Source of the DNA: Bacillota bacterium
Lineage (GTDB): Bacteria > Bacillota > Clostridia > Christensenellales > Aristaeellaceae
Direction of reading: 5' to 3'
DNA length: 64,000 nt
Assembly: GCA_030057655.1 (NCBI GenBank)
Contig: JASGUQ010000039.1
Span: 1 to 64,000 of the forward strand
The translations under genes were made by a program, and so were the position numbers. The stretch's first letter is position 1, and each line of letters starts with the position of its first letter. Under the pieces are notes generated by a model. It was not told the DNA's origin. It was given only the letters and a program-made list of their open reading frames with translations, and searched no databases. Below are positions 1-8,744 of this stretch, piece after piece.

Positions 1-646
1 TTGTTTGCCTTCCTCTTTTATAGAAAAGAAGCTCTGTAAAAAGGAATCCCTCATCCTTCGCTATGCTGAGGTCTCAGAATCTTTGTTAATTGTTCCCTTT
101 TTCTGTAGAATACGGAAACTCAAGAAAGAAGCACATGCGCCTTATCCTGTTTTTTAAAGAGGGTACGCATCAGCACACGAAAAACCGCGAACCACTGAGA
201 ACCATATGATTGCTTTGTTCACGCCCGCGTTCAGCATTGTATGACAAAATAAATCGTTAAAAACGCTCATGCATTGCGGCTTTGCATATGAGCGAGAGAA
301 TCATCCGGCGTTAAGGATAATGAATCATTTTACAAACAACTAACTCTAACTTTACACATTCAATGCTTTTTGGTAAAATTATGTTAAAGATAGCGTTTTC
401 CACAGCAAAAACAGAAAAGAATTGTAAATTTGCTGTCAAACACTTTACAAACCCTTTTCTTGAACAAGTATATTGCACATGCTAAGATATTTTTGAAAAC
501 TGACGTCGCGACAAAGGAACAGGAGGTTCTCCAATGGTTTGTCCTTCCTTGCCTGCCCCAAAGATGACTTGTCCCGCCGCCGAAACAAAGAGCCATTTAT
601 CTGCCTCTTTTATTCCAAGGCTTCAGGGTAAGGAGGTGGTATTCAA
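1..646. other. Leader region without a recognised gene
   Basis: I see no credible gene here. A short minus-strand open frame at 384-596 lacks a ribosome site and resembles nothing. A possible plus-strand promoter is TTTACA at 351-356, a 17-base spacer and TAAAAT at 374-379. It would give a 5' leader of roughly 260 bases for the ABC transporter operon that begins at 647. The stretch is more AT-rich than the genes after it. Confidence 0.4.
351..379 (+). promoter_or_regulatory. Candidate promoter of the ABC importer operon
   Basis: TTTACA and TAAAAT hexamers are separated by 17 bases, each one mismatch from the sigma-A consensus. The distance to the first gene (about 270 bases) is long, so another start closer to the gene is possible. 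Confidence 0.35.
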
Positions 647-1591
647 ATGAGCGGAAAACCCGCCGTTAACCAGGGAAGGGCTCCGGGGGCTGTTCCTCTG
701 CCCAGAAAAAGCGCCAGGAAAAAGACTTTTTATGAACTGATCGAGCCATGGCTGTTTTTGCTGCCGGCGCTGGTGGTTTTCGCAGTCTTCCTGTTTTATC
801 CGCTGTTTAAAACAATTTATTTAAGCACCTATTTGACCAATAACTACGGCCAGGCCAAGGTGTTCGTGGGGCTTAGGAACTACGCAGACATCCTGACCGG
901 CAAATACGCCGCCTCCTTCTACAACAGCATGTGGGTGACCCTGCGGTTTGTGTTCTTTGTGGCCTTTGGCAGCCTGCTTTTGGGCCTGACCACAAGCCTT
1001 TTGACGGTCAAGAAATTCCCCGGGCGCGCCTTTGCCTCCGCCATTTACGCCATGCCCATCGCCATCGCTTCCGCCGCGGCAGCGATGAGTTTCAAGATGA
1101 TTTTTCACCCCTCCATCGGTCTTGTGAACCGCCTGCTCGATACCACGACCAACTGGCTCAACGACCCCAAATGGGCCTTCCCCATCATCTGCCTCATCTC
1201 CATCTGGCTGGCCAGCGGCATCAACTTCATCTTTATTTCCGCAGGGCTTCGCAACATCCCGGAGGAACTGTACGAATCTGCCGCCATTGACGGCGCCGGA
1301 TACTGGAAACAGCAGTTTCACATCACGCTGCCAAGCCTGTCCCCCACCCTCTTTTTCCAGATCATCATCAATGTGATCAGCGCCTTTCAGTCCTTTACCC
1401 AGGTGCGCCTGTTGACCTCGGGCGGCCCCAACGAAACCACCAACGTGATCGTATACTCCATTTACCTGGACGCCTTCCGCAACTTCCGCTTTGGTTCCGC
1501 AGCTGCGCGCTCCATTGTGCTGTTTGTTATCATCATGGTCATCACCCTGATCCAGTTCCGGGCCGAGAAGAGGAGCGTGCATTACCAATGA
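647..1591 (+). CDS. Carbohydrate ABC transporter permease, UgpA/MalF type
   Basis: Inner-membrane subunit of an ABC importer for sugars or glycerol phosphates, 314 residues. A hydrophilic N-terminus of about 40 residues precedes about six hydrophobic segments. The loop that docks the ATPase (EAA motif) is visible near residues 210-235 as ELYESAAIDGAGYW. An AAGGAGGTG ribosome site lies 8 bases before the ATG. The stop overlaps the next permease by four bases (ATGA), and a binding protein follows, which is the normal order for the CUT1 family. No ATPase gene is present, so the transporter probably borrows a shared MsmK/UgpC-type ATPase from elsewhere. The substrate cannot be fixed from the permease alone. 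The family call is firm. Confidence 0.9.
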   Translation: MSGKPAVNQGRAPGAVPLPRKSARKKTFYELIEPWLFLLPALVVFAVFLFYPLFKTIYLSTYLTNNYGQAKVFVGLRNYADILTGKYAASFYNSMWVTLRFVFFVAFGSLLLGLTTSLLTVKKFPGRAFASAIYAMPIAIASAAAAMSFKMIFHPSIGLVNRLLDTTTNWLNDPKWAFPIICLISIWLASGINFIFISAGLRNIPEELYESAAIDGAGYWKQQFHITLPSLSPTLFFQIIINVISAFQSFTQVRLLTSGGPNETTNVIVYSIYLDAFRNFRFGSAAARSIVLFVIIMVITLIQFRAEKRSVHYQ

Positions 1592-2427
1592 GCACCACCA
1601 CCTTGTCCAGAAAGAACAAAAACAGAATGGCTTCCCTGCTGCGGGTCGGGCTGAACTTCCCTTTGATCCTTCTGATCATCCTGCCCCTGGTGTACACCTT
1701 CATGATGAGCGGCATGCCGGCCAGCGAACTCTACACCAGGCTGATCCCCACCAGCATGGACTTCACTTCCTACCTGCATGTGTTCACGCGCACGGGAATC
1801 CCCAAGCAGATCCTTAACTCCTTTATCGTGGCCGGCAGCGTGACCCTGCTTCAGATGATCACCTGCTCCATGGCTGCCTTCGCTTTTTCCTTCCTTGAGT
1901 TTAAGGGGCGCAACTTCGTGTTCATGTGCATCCTGGCCACGATGATGGTGCCCTGGGAGGCCACCATCATCGCCAACTACCTGACCGTTTCCTCCTGGGG
2001 ATGGCTGGACAGTTTCAAGGCGATGATCCTGCCCTATGCTTCCTCCGCGATGGGCATCTTCCTGATGCGGCAAAACTTCCTGACCTTCGCCAAGGAACTG
2101 CATGAGGCCGCAAAACTGGACGGCTGCAACAACTGGCGTTTTCTTGGCTCCATTGTGGTCCCCCTGGCGAGGCCCGCCCTTGGCGCGCTGGGCGCCTATG
2201 TCTTCCTGCTGCAGTGGAACCAGTACCTCTGGCCGCTGCTGGTAACCAACTCAGACCGCGTGCGCACGGCGCAGATTGGCATCTCACAGCTCTACGACAT
2301 CGACTCTGAGCAGATCGGCCTGATGATGGCCGGGGTCGTGGTGGTGCTGGTTCCCTCGCTGTCCATCTTTGTGTTTATGCAAAAGCAGCTGATCGACGGC
2401 CTGATGGCCGGCGCCGTGAAGGGATAA
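1588..2427 (+). CDS. Carbohydrate ABC transporter permease, UgpE/MalG type
   Basis: Second membrane subunit of the importer, 279 residues with about six membrane segments. The ATPase-docking loop is seen as ELHEAAKLDGCNNW at about residues 169-182, followed by the usual VPLARPALGA stretch. It starts inside the stop codon of the partner permease (ATGA overlap), which implies translational coupling and a fixed stoichiometry. Length and motif spacing are normal for the CUT1 family. It forms the heterodimeric channel with the upstream permease and receives substrate from the binding protein encoded 75 bases downstream. Confidence 0.9.
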   Translation: MSTTTLSRKNKNRMASLLRVGLNFPLILLIILPLVYTFMMSGMPASELYTRLIPTSMDFTSYLHVFTRTGIPKQILNSFIVAGSVTLLQMITCSMAAFAFSFLEFKGRNFVFMCILATMMVPWEATIIANYLTVSSWGWLDSFKAMILPYASSAMGIFLMRQNFLTFAKELHEAAKLDGCNNWRFLGSIVVPLARPALGALGAYVFLLQWNQYLWPLLVTNSDRVRTAQIGISQLYDIDSEQIGLMMAGVVVVLVPSLSIFVFMQKQLIDGLMAGAVKG

Positions 2428-2502
2428 GGCTTCGCGGTTTCATTTCCATGGGCTTTCCGCCGAAACCCGGCGAAAAAATAGCCATATCTGAAAGGAGATT
2501 TT

Positions 2503-3822
2503 ATGAAAAGACTGGTTTCACTCCTCCTGGTTCTATTGTTGGTCCTCTTCGGCCTGAGCGTTCTGGCCGAAGGCGGGAAAACCAAAGTTGTTTTCTGGTA
2601 CTCCCTGGGCGGTACCAACGCCGAGGTCATCGCCAAGATGACGGAAGCCTTCAACGCTTCCCAGGACAAGATCGAAGTCGAAGCCCAGTACCAGGGCGAG
2701 TATGATGACGCGATCAACAAGCTGAAAGCCACCGCCATGGGCGAGGCGCTGCCCTTTGACATCGTCCAGAGCTATGAGATCGGCTCCCGCTTCATCATCG
2801 ACTCTGGCAAGATGGTGCCGGTTCAGAACTACATCGACAAGACCGGTTTTGACACCTCCGTGATCGAGCCCAACCTGCTTGCTTACTACACCATCGGCGG
2901 CGTCATCAACTCCATGCCCTTCAACTGCTCCACCCCCCTGATGTATTACAACAAGACCGCCTTTGACGAGGCCGGCATCACCGAAATCCCCACCACCGTG
3001 GACGGCATCCTCGCGATCGCTGAGAAGCTGACCACCTACGACGCCGACGGCAAGATCGACCGCGCCGGCTTCACCTTCTCCAACTACGGCTGGTTCTTTG
3101 AGCAGTGGACCGGCAAGATGGGCCGCGCCTATGTCAACAACGGCAACGGCCGCGACTCCTACGCCACCAAAGTGGCCTTTGACGAGAACGGCGCCGCGCT
3201 TGACCTGTTCAAGATGTGGGAAAAGATCGCCAAGAGCCCCCATACCTACTACATCGAGCGCGGCGGCACCTCCCAGGCGCGCGCGGCCTTCGTAGCCGGC
3301 AAAACCGCCATCTTCCTGGCCTCTACCGCCAACCTGGCCGGCGTTCTGGCCAACGTGGGCGACAGCTTTGAAGTGGGCACCGCCTACTTCCCCTATGTCA
3401 ACGAAGGCGACAAGGGCGGCGTTTCCACCGGCGGCGGCACGCTGTGGATGGTGAACTCCGGAGACGAGGCGAAAATGGACGCCTCCTGGGAATTCATCCA
3501 GTACATGATCTCCCCCGAAAACCAGGCTGTGTGGAACGCCTCCACCGGCTACTTCCCCATCAACATGAAGGCGCACGACACCGAGACCTTCAAGGCCAAC
3601 ATCGCGAAGTACCCGCAGTTCCAGACCGCGCTGGACCAGCTGCATGACTCCGGCCCCGAGTACGTTGGAAGCCTGCTGTCCGTCTTCCCCGAGGTTCGCC
3701 AGTATGTTGAAGACGTGACCGAAGAAGTGTTCTTAAAGGGCCTGTCCCCTGAAGAAGCGGTGACCAAACTGACCAACCTGGCCAATGACGCCATTGAGAT
3801 GTACAACCTGACCAACTACTAA
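2503..3822 (+). CDS. Extracellular solute-binding protein, UgpB-like
   Basis: Binding protein of the importer, 439 residues, preceded by an AAAGGAG site. Residues 1-22 form a signal peptide. The mature part has the family-1 solute-binding layout, with a WYSLGGTNAEVI start and a later AFVAGKTAIFLASTANL stretch that resembles UgpB and other glycerol-3-phosphate or oligosaccharide binders. One oddity: there is no lipobox cysteine. The signal peptide ends in SVLAEGG, which fits signal peptidase I, although Gram-positive binding proteins are nearly always lipoproteins. Either the protein is released, or it is held by the transporter in some other way. The substrate is inferred only as sugar or glycerol phosphodiester. 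Confidence 0.88.
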   Translation: MKRLVSLLLVLLLVLFGLSVLAEGGKTKVVFWYSLGGTNAEVIAKMTEAFNASQDKIEVEAQYQGEYDDAINKLKATAMGEALPFDIVQSYEIGSRFIIDSGKMVPVQNYIDKTGFDTSVIEPNLLAYYTIGGVINSMPFNCSTPLMYYNKTAFDEAGITEIPTTVDGILAIAEKLTTYDADGKIDRAGFTFSNYGWFFEQWTGKMGRAYVNNGNGRDSYATKVAFDENGAALDLFKMWEKIAKSPHTYYIERGGTSQARAAFVAGKTAIFLASTANLAGVLANVGDSFEVGTAYFPYVNEGDKGGVSTGGGTLWMVNSGDEAKMDASWEFIQYMISPENQAVWNASTGYFPINMKAHDTETFKANIAKYPQFQTALDQLHDSGPEYVGSLLSVFPEVRQYVEDVTEEVFLKGLSPEEAVTKLTNLANDAIEMYNLTNY

Positions 3823-3837
3823 ATTTCCCGTAAGCCA

Positions 3838-3872
3838 GGGGCTGCAGCAGAGAAAACTGCTGCAGCCCTTTT
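3838..3872 (+). terminator. Rho-independent terminator of the ABC operon
   Basis: A perfect 12-bp stem (GGGCTGCAGCAG with its complement) closes a 6-base AGAAAA loop and is followed by TTTT. It lies 16 bases after the binding-protein stop. Confidence 0.85.
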
Positions 3873-4147
3873 CAATGCCACTCAAGACAGAAGGATTGAT
3901 GAATATCTGTGATTGCATTAAAATCGGTAATAGATCGTGTTTCTCCTGCAAAAAAATCAACAAAACAGCCGGTTTGACCTGTGCAGCAGGAACAGGCCAG
4001 ACCCTGAGAAACAAAAACCAAATTCAGCATATACCAAAGGTACAAGGAATGGCTGCGCCACGCCGGAATCCCTGTTTTTTCCCTATCAAAGAGGATCGCG
4101 GCGGGGGTCAGTTTTCTCGTTCCCGATCAATGATTTAGCTGACTTAT
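3873..4147. other. Intergenic stretch, nothing recognised
   Basis: Short open frames on the plus strand here (about 3875-4149) overlap each other, lack good ribosome sites and resemble no family. I treat the stretch as the space between convergent transcription units. Confidence 0.4.
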
Positions 4148-4179
4148 AAAAGATCCGGGGCAACAACCTCGCTGCCCCG
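4148..4179 (-). terminator. Terminator of the BspA-like surface protein gene
   Basis: Read on the minus strand, CGGGGCA and TGCCCCG form a stem followed by GATCTTTT. It lies about 45 bases after the stop of the gene at 4222-5790. Confidence 0.55.
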
Positions 4180-4221
4180 AATCTCAATATTCACTTTAAT
4201 CAGTAAAAAACAATATTCTGC

Positions 4222-5790
4222 TCAGCGCTTATCCCTGCGCCCGCGATTGACTGCATTCGCGCCAATGCCCAGCATCGCTGACGCAAACAACAGCAGGATA
4301 AGAATACGCTCTGTGCTGTCGCCTGTCTTTGGCGCTTCACGGAGGTTGGTAAAAATGATCGAACCCGCGTAAGAAACGCCATCCTTTTCCAGGTTGACTG
4401 TTGCGACAAGCTTGCCTCCAACATCCTTCGTTGTGATTTTGACGGTATAAACTGTTTTGTCATAGGTGATCTTCGTGTCCTTGCCAGGCAGTTCACGGAT
4501 GGTGAAAATATAGTTGCTGACCACGTTGCTGAAGGTACGATCCGGGAAAACCACGGATCCGTCCGCTTTGTTCCTGACTTCAGCAAGCACCTTGCCCTTT
4601 GCGTCCTTTAGCTGGAAGGCAAACTCCCCAGCTTTGAGGCTGCCGTTCTTCAACACTTTTGTAACCGTTAAAGGCACCTTGATCGCTTCGTAAACGGTGG
4701 GCGGCGGCACCCTATTTTGCCAAACATAGGTTTCTTTAGGGCCATTTGGAGCAGTGCCGGGATATAGAGCCCTTAACTGTGCGGTCGTATAGGTCGCGCC
4801 CTTGGGATCGGCCTCTGTGCCGCTCCCGACTGCCTGCCACAAACCGGTATAAACATCGTCATTGGGCGGGTTAAAACTGAAACCGTCGATGTCGTAAAAT
4901 TTGAAATTGGGGTTCAGGATAATCACCTTTGGTTTGACCAGGAATACATTCTCAAAATTCCACGTGGGATTGGCCGGATCAGGGATGTAGAGGTTGTTCC
5001 AATTGGACAGGTCTAGCCTGGACATGTTGCCGCCAAAGGCGTAAGGAATCCGCGGGGGCGCAACCGGGTTCCAGCCCGCAATGCTGTAATCAAAAACATC
5101 AATGCCGTTAAACGCATAGTTTAAATCGACAACCTGGCTGACATTCCATGAGGAAAGATCCAGCAGCTCCTGGGCGGCAATCGATGCTCTGTAAAGAAAA
5201 GAGTCCATATTCTTCAGGCTGGCGGTCTGCCAAGCCTCAATGTCCCGCAAATTGTCCAAATACGAGGTTCGGAAAGCGTCATGCACGCTGGTAAAGCCGG
5301 ACGCATCCCAGGTGCCAAGGCCGATGATCTTCATTGGGGCAGCTGAAGTGCCGCAATTTTGAAAGATTCCTCTGATCGTGTTCACGTTTTTAGTATTAAA
5401 CCCCGAAACATCGATCGTCTGCAGTTTTCGGCATCCGAAAAACATAAATGAGATATCGCTTGCTTTGGAGGTGTCCAGCCCCCTCATGTCCATGTCGGTC
5501 GCCTGATTCAGCCCTGAGAACAGATAGGACGCGATTTTACCGGTCTTTGCTCCTGATTCAACAACTACAGAGGTAATCTGGCTTGCGTAGGCCAGCCATC
5601 CGGGCTTGTTGACGCTTGAATAATCGGGCATTTGGCCGGTCTTCACCGTCAGCACACCGCCCTCTATCGTCCATTGACAGGTACCGTACGCACCGCTGAT
5701 GGGCGAAGCCAGGGCAAACGGTATCGCAAACAGATAAAGCAAGGCGGTAATGAGAGCAGAAAGAACGAATACCTTTCCCCTTTTGTTCAC
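4222..5790 (-). CDS. Cell-surface protein: BspA-type repeats plus pilin isopeptide domain
   Basis: Secreted and probably wall-linked protein, 522 residues. A signal peptide covers residues 1-28. The middle part (about 35-330) has the DUF285/BspA leucine-rich pattern, for example FMFFGCRKLQTIDVSGFNTK. Residues about 370-480 form a Spy0128/FctA-type domain that makes an internal Lys-Asn isopeptide bond (VPLTVTKVLKNG start, IIFTN end). The C-terminus has APKTGD, a hydrophobic helix and RGRRDKR, the layout of a sortase signal but with Ala in place of Leu in LPxTG. A second protein with the same C-terminal architecture lies at 51790-54453. The role is probably adhesion or surface display; the ligand is unknown. 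Confidence 0.85.
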   Translation of the reverse strand: MNKRGKVFVLSALITALLYLFAIPFALASPISGAYGTCQWTIEGGVLTVKTGQMPDYSSVNKPGWLAYASQITSVVVESGAKTGKIASYLFSGLNQATDMDMRGLDTSKASDISFMFFGCRKLQTIDVSGFNTKNVNTIRGIFQNCGTSAAPMKIIGLGTWDASGFTSVHDAFRTSYLDNLRDIEAWQTASLKNMDSFLYRASIAAQELLDLSSWNVSQVVDLNYAFNGIDVFDYSIAGWNPVAPPRIPYAFGGNMSRLDLSNWNNLYIPDPANPTWNFENVFLVKPKVIILNPNFKFYDIDGFSFNPPNDDVYTGLWQAVGSGTEADPKGATYTTAQLRALYPGTAPNGPKETYVWQNRVPPPTVYEAIKVPLTVTKVLKNGSLKAGEFAFQLKDAKGKVLAEVRNKADGSVVFPDRTFSNVVSNYIFTIRELPGKDTKITYDKTVYTVKITTKDVGGKLVATVNLEKDGVSYAGSIIFTNLREAPKTGDSTERILILLLFASAMLGIGANAVNRGRRDKR

Positions 5791-5805
5791 GGTTCTTCTC
5801 CTTTA

Positions 5806-5822
5806 TGATCAGATTCTGATCA
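5806..5822. promoter_or_regulatory. 17-bp perfect palindrome before the surface protein start
   Basis: TGATCAGA-T-TCTGATCA lies just upstream of the ribosome site of the gene starting at 5790. It could be an operator for a dimeric repressor or a hairpin in the mRNA leader that masks the ribosome site. Confidence 0.4.
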
Positions 5823-6184
5823 AATATGAATCAATTGCTTTTTTAGCGCTTGATTCCAGTCATTAAAACAATACGAAGGCTGCAGCGCTGCCCTTTATAG
5901 CAAAAGCAATCGCATTCCCATATGTTGGACATGACCAGTTAAACACCGTGGGTGTTCTCTTTTGCTATTTCAACCAAAACCGTGCAAAATCCTCCAGATT
6001 CGACTCAGTTTTCGTATAATTTTATACCATGGTCCAACAAATCGCGTCAAGGGGGGTATTGGAATCATACAAACGCGGCTTTTATGTCTGTTTGAGTATT
6101 TTCTCAGCCATTTTGTCCCATATTACACCTAATTGGGTACAGCCAGAGAACCGGAAATCAGAACGAACAGTAGAAAAGGATATA
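5823..6184. other. Intergenic stretch, nothing recognised
   Basis: AT-rich spacer upstream of the minus-strand surface gene, presumably holding its promoter. A plus-strand open frame at 6029-6319 runs into the LUD gene on the other strand and is not credible. Confidence 0.35.
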
Positions 6185-6216
6185 ACACAAAACCCTGCCG
6201 TAATCGTGACAGGGTT
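6185..6216 (-). terminator. Terminator of the LUD-domain gene
   Basis: AACCCTG and CAGGGTT pair across a 12-base loop. On the minus strand the stem is followed by TTGTGTTAT, a weak T-rich tail. It lies about 45 bases after the stop of the LUD gene. Confidence 0.5.
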
Positions 6217-6262
6217 CATTCATTGCAAAGAGTCTTCTTCCCGGTTCAGCAGAGAAGCAGAT

Positions 6263-6898
6263 TTAAAGCCCCATCTCCTCCCCGATCAGGATGACCTTGA
6301 TGCGGCCCTTGGGTTTTGAGAATCGGGTGATGACAAACTGGCAGCAGATGGTGGTGTCGGACAGGCAGTCGCTGCACTTGCCGGTGAGGGTGCAGGGGTT
6401 GCCGATTTTAAGCCGGACGTTGTTGGGCGGGGCCGCCAGGTGTCTGGCGCGGCTCAAAGCGCTGTCCAGATCGGGCGCCAGTTTGTTCATGGAGGCCAGG
6501 ATGATGACGTTTTCAGGGCCGTAGCACAGGTAGGCGACACGGTTGGCGGTGCCGTCAATGTTGACCAGCTGGCCGTCCATGCTGATGGCGTTGGTGCTCA
6601 TCAGGAAATAATCGCAGGTGATCAATTCGCGCTTTAATTGCTGCACTTCTTCCTTTGTTTTGTATTGCGTGCGGTCGATCACCTTGTAGTCCCCGGCTTT
6701 TACGGCGTCGATCAGCCCGGCTTCCGTCAGCGTCATTGAGCCGCCCCAGCCGATGGAAGAACCCTTTGGCATCAGTTCCAGCGCCTTTTGGACAGCGCTT
6801 TGCATATCCGGGCAGAAATATCCTTCCATCCCGCGCTTTTCCAGGTTCTTGATCAGGGTTTTGGCCGCAAGGTCATAAAACTGCTGTTTGGGTGTCAT
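6263..6898 (-). CDS. LUD-domain protein (YkgG/LutC-like)
   Basis: Protein of 211 residues and LUD (lactate utilisation) fold. It shows the GSSIGWGGSMTLTEAG stretch near residue 47 that forms the core of the family, a later ALSRARHLAAPPNNVR segment, and a cysteine group (NPCTLTGKCSDCLSDTTICC) near residues 167-186, typical of stand-alone anaerobe members. LUD proteins occur in lactate oxidation complexes and in many anaerobes as single genes of unknown substrate. No LutA or LutB partner lies nearby, so lactate use cannot be claimed. It is divergent from the YbaK gene, with a GGAGGCG ribosome site. Confidence 0.85.
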   Translation of the reverse strand: MTPKQQFYDLAAKTLIKNLEKRGMEGYFCPDMQSAVQKALELMPKGSSIGWGGSMTLTEAGLIDAVKAGDYKVIDRTQYKTKEEVQQLKRELITCDYFLMSTNAISMDGQLVNIDGTANRVAYLCYGPENVIILASMNKLAPDLDSALSRARHLAAPPNNVRLKIGNPCTLTGKCSDCLSDTTICCQFVITRFSKPKGRIKVILIGEEMGL

Positions 6899-6973
6899 AA
6901 GCGCCTCCTATCTATTTGTGTATAATCAGTGTAGCACAAGAAGCGGAGCGAAGAAAGGCAGAGCAAGCAATAA

Positions 6974-7456
6974 ATGGGAAAGAATGAGAAAACAAACGCC
7001 ATGCGCATCCTGGATCAGAAGGGCATTTCCTATGAAACCAGAAGTTACGAGCATCAAAACGAAGCCCTGGACGCGGTAAAAGTAGCGGAGCTTCTGCAAG
7101 CAGATCCGTGGTCAGTTTTTAAAACCCTGGTGCTGATGGACGCGAAAAACACCTGCTATGTCTGCGTCATCCCGGGGCCTTGTGAACTGGATCTGAAGCG
7201 CGCTGCGGCCGCCTTCTGCGTAAAGAGCCTCAGGATGTTGCACGTGGACGAGTTAAAGCCATACACCGGCTACATCCGGGGCGGCTGCTCCCCCATCGGG
7301 ATGAAAAAGCAGTACAAAACCCTCATCGACAGCACAGCCATAGACCTGCCTTTTCTTTTCGTGTCTGCGGGGCAGATTGGAACCCAGCTAAAGTTAAAAC
7401 CATCAGACCTCCTGCGCGCAAGCGGCGCGGAATACGCGGAAATATCAAGAATATAA
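6974..7456 (+). CDS. Cys-tRNA(Pro) deacylase, YbaK family
   Basis: Trans-editing enzyme of 160 residues that hydrolyses mischarged Cys-tRNA(Pro), acting in the cytoplasm after prolyl-tRNA synthetase errors. The signature GGCSPIGMKK is at about residues 98-107, together with KTLV (around residue 50) and the LFVSAGQIGTQLKL strand. Length is normal. The ribosome site is weak, but the conserved N-terminal helix (RILDQKGISYE) supports this start. Two other YbaK-superfamily genes occur in the window (31331-31810 and 50521-51036) and belong to different subfamilies. Confidence 0.92.
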   Translation: MGKNEKTNAMRILDQKGISYETRSYEHQNEALDAVKVAELLQADPWSVFKTLVLMDAKNTCYVCVIPGPCELDLKRAAAAFCVKSLRMLHVDELKPYTGYIRGGCSPIGMKKQYKTLIDSTAIDLPFLFVSAGQIGTQLKLKPSDLLRASGAEYAEISRI

Positions 7457-7483
7457 AAACAATACTTCATCAGCTTTAAGGCT

Positions 7484-7528
7484 AAAAATGCATGATGAGG
7501 CCCTCGGCACTTTTTTTGTGCATTTTTT
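7484..7528. terminator. Possible terminator between the YbaK gene and serC
   Basis: AAAATGCA near 7486 and TGCATTTTTT near 7519 can pair, and an inner GCAC/GTGC stem spans a T-run. The structure is imperfect. Confidence 0.3.
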
Positions 7529-7664
7529 CAAAACAGGCCTGCCGCGTGAAAAGCGGACGGTTTTTGATGTATTATAAGAACGTTGCTGTGCTGCCGGAAT
7601 CACCGAAAGCGCGGCAGCCATGGTATATGGTGTTCGGCCAATATCCAATACAGGAGGTATGCAA

Positions 7665-8744
7665 ATGAACAGGGTGCATAATTTTTCAGCGGGACCGGCG
7701 ATACTCCCGGAAGAGGTGCTGCTGGAGGCAGCGGGAGAAATGATGGACTACGCCGGCAGCGGCATGTCCGTGATGGAGATGAGCCATCGCTCCAAGACCT
7801 TTGAGAGCATTTTAAATGAAACCAAGTCAAACATCCGGGCGCTTGCGGGCATTCCTGATGATTATTCTATTTTATTCCTGCAGGGCGGCGCGCACACCCA
7901 GTTCTCCATGGTGCCCCTGAACCTTGTTAAAAATGGTAAGGCGGACTATTTCATCACCGGAAACTGGGCGCAGAAGGCCGCCCAGGAAGCGGGGAACTTT
8001 ATTTCAGTTCAGACCCCCTATTCCTCAAAGGAAAAGCAGTATACCTACATCCCGGATTTTTCCGCTTATGTGCCGGAAGATGACCTGGACTATGTGCACA
8101 TCTGCGAAAACAACACCATCTTCGGCACCCAGTACAAGGCAGTGCCCAAGACCGGCAAGGTGCCCCTGGTGGCTGACCAGTCCTCCTGCATTTTTTCAAG
8201 GCCCTTCAACATCAGCGACTACGGCCTGATCTACGCAGGCGCGCAGAAGAACATCGGCCCTGCGGGGGTGACGCTGGTAATCATCAAAAAGGACCTGATC
8301 CGGGAAGAACTGCCGGGCAATGTGCCCCAGATGCTGCGCTATTACATCCACGACAAGAGCGATTCCATGCACAACACGCCGCCCACCTACGCCATTTACA
8401 TCACGGGCAAGGTGATCAAGTGGCTGATTAAAAACGGCGGCCTTGCCGGCGCGCAGGAACGCAACGAGAAAAAGGCCGGGCTGCTGTATGACACGCTGGA
8501 CAGCAGCAGCCTGTTCAAGGGCACCAGCGAAAAGGAAAGCCGTTCCCTGATGAACGTGACCTTCACCACCGGCAATGAGGAAACAGACGCCGCCTTTATC
8601 AAGGGCGCGGCCGCGCTCAACATTTCCGGGATCAAGGGCTACCGCACCGTGGGCGGGATGCGCGCAAGCATCTACAACGCCATGCCCTATGAAAGCGTCA
8701 AGGTGCTGACCGACTACATGAAGGAGTTTGAGAGAAAGCAATGA
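7665..8744 (+). CDS. serC: Phosphoserine aminotransferase
   Basis: Converts 3-phosphohydroxypyruvate and glutamate to phosphoserine with PLP, the second step of serine synthesis; it may also act in PLP synthesis. The protein has 359 residues, normal for SerC. The N-terminal HNFSAGPAILPEEVL motif, FLQGGAHTQF and the PLP-lysine region YAGAQKNIGPAG (Lys near residue 197) are clear. The start is the ATG preceded by AGGAGGT; an upstream in-frame ATG at 7620 has no ribosome site. It overlaps serA by four bases (ATGA), forming a serine operon with DUF1015 as third gene. Confidence 0.96.
   Translation: MNRVHNFSAGPAILPEEVLLEAAGEMMDYAGSGMSVMEMSHRSKTFESILNETKSNIRALAGIPDDYSILFLQGGAHTQFSMVPLNLVKNGKADYFITGNWAQKAAQEAGNFISVQTPYSSKEKQYTYIPDFSAYVPEDDLDYVHICENNTIFGTQYKAVPKTGKVPLVADQSSCIFSRPFNISDYGLIYAGAQKNIGPAGVTLVIIKKDLIREELPGNVPQMLRYYIHDKSDSMHNTPPTYAIYITGKVIKWLIKNGGLAGAQERNEKKAGLLYDTLDSSSLFKGTSEKESRSLMNVTFTTGNEETDAAFIKGAAALNISGIKGYRTVGGMRASIYNAMPYESVKVLTDYMKEFERKQ

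Noticed and set aside
384..596. Minus-strand open frame before the ABC operon
   Set aside because: No ribosome site, odd composition and no resemblance to a family.
6029..6319. Plus-strand open frame between the surface gene and LUD gene
   Set aside because: It overlaps the end of the LUD gene and lacks any support.
7457..7664. T-box or riboswitch before serC
   Set aside because: No T-box sequence or specifier structure seen; only a weak terminator-like hairpin.
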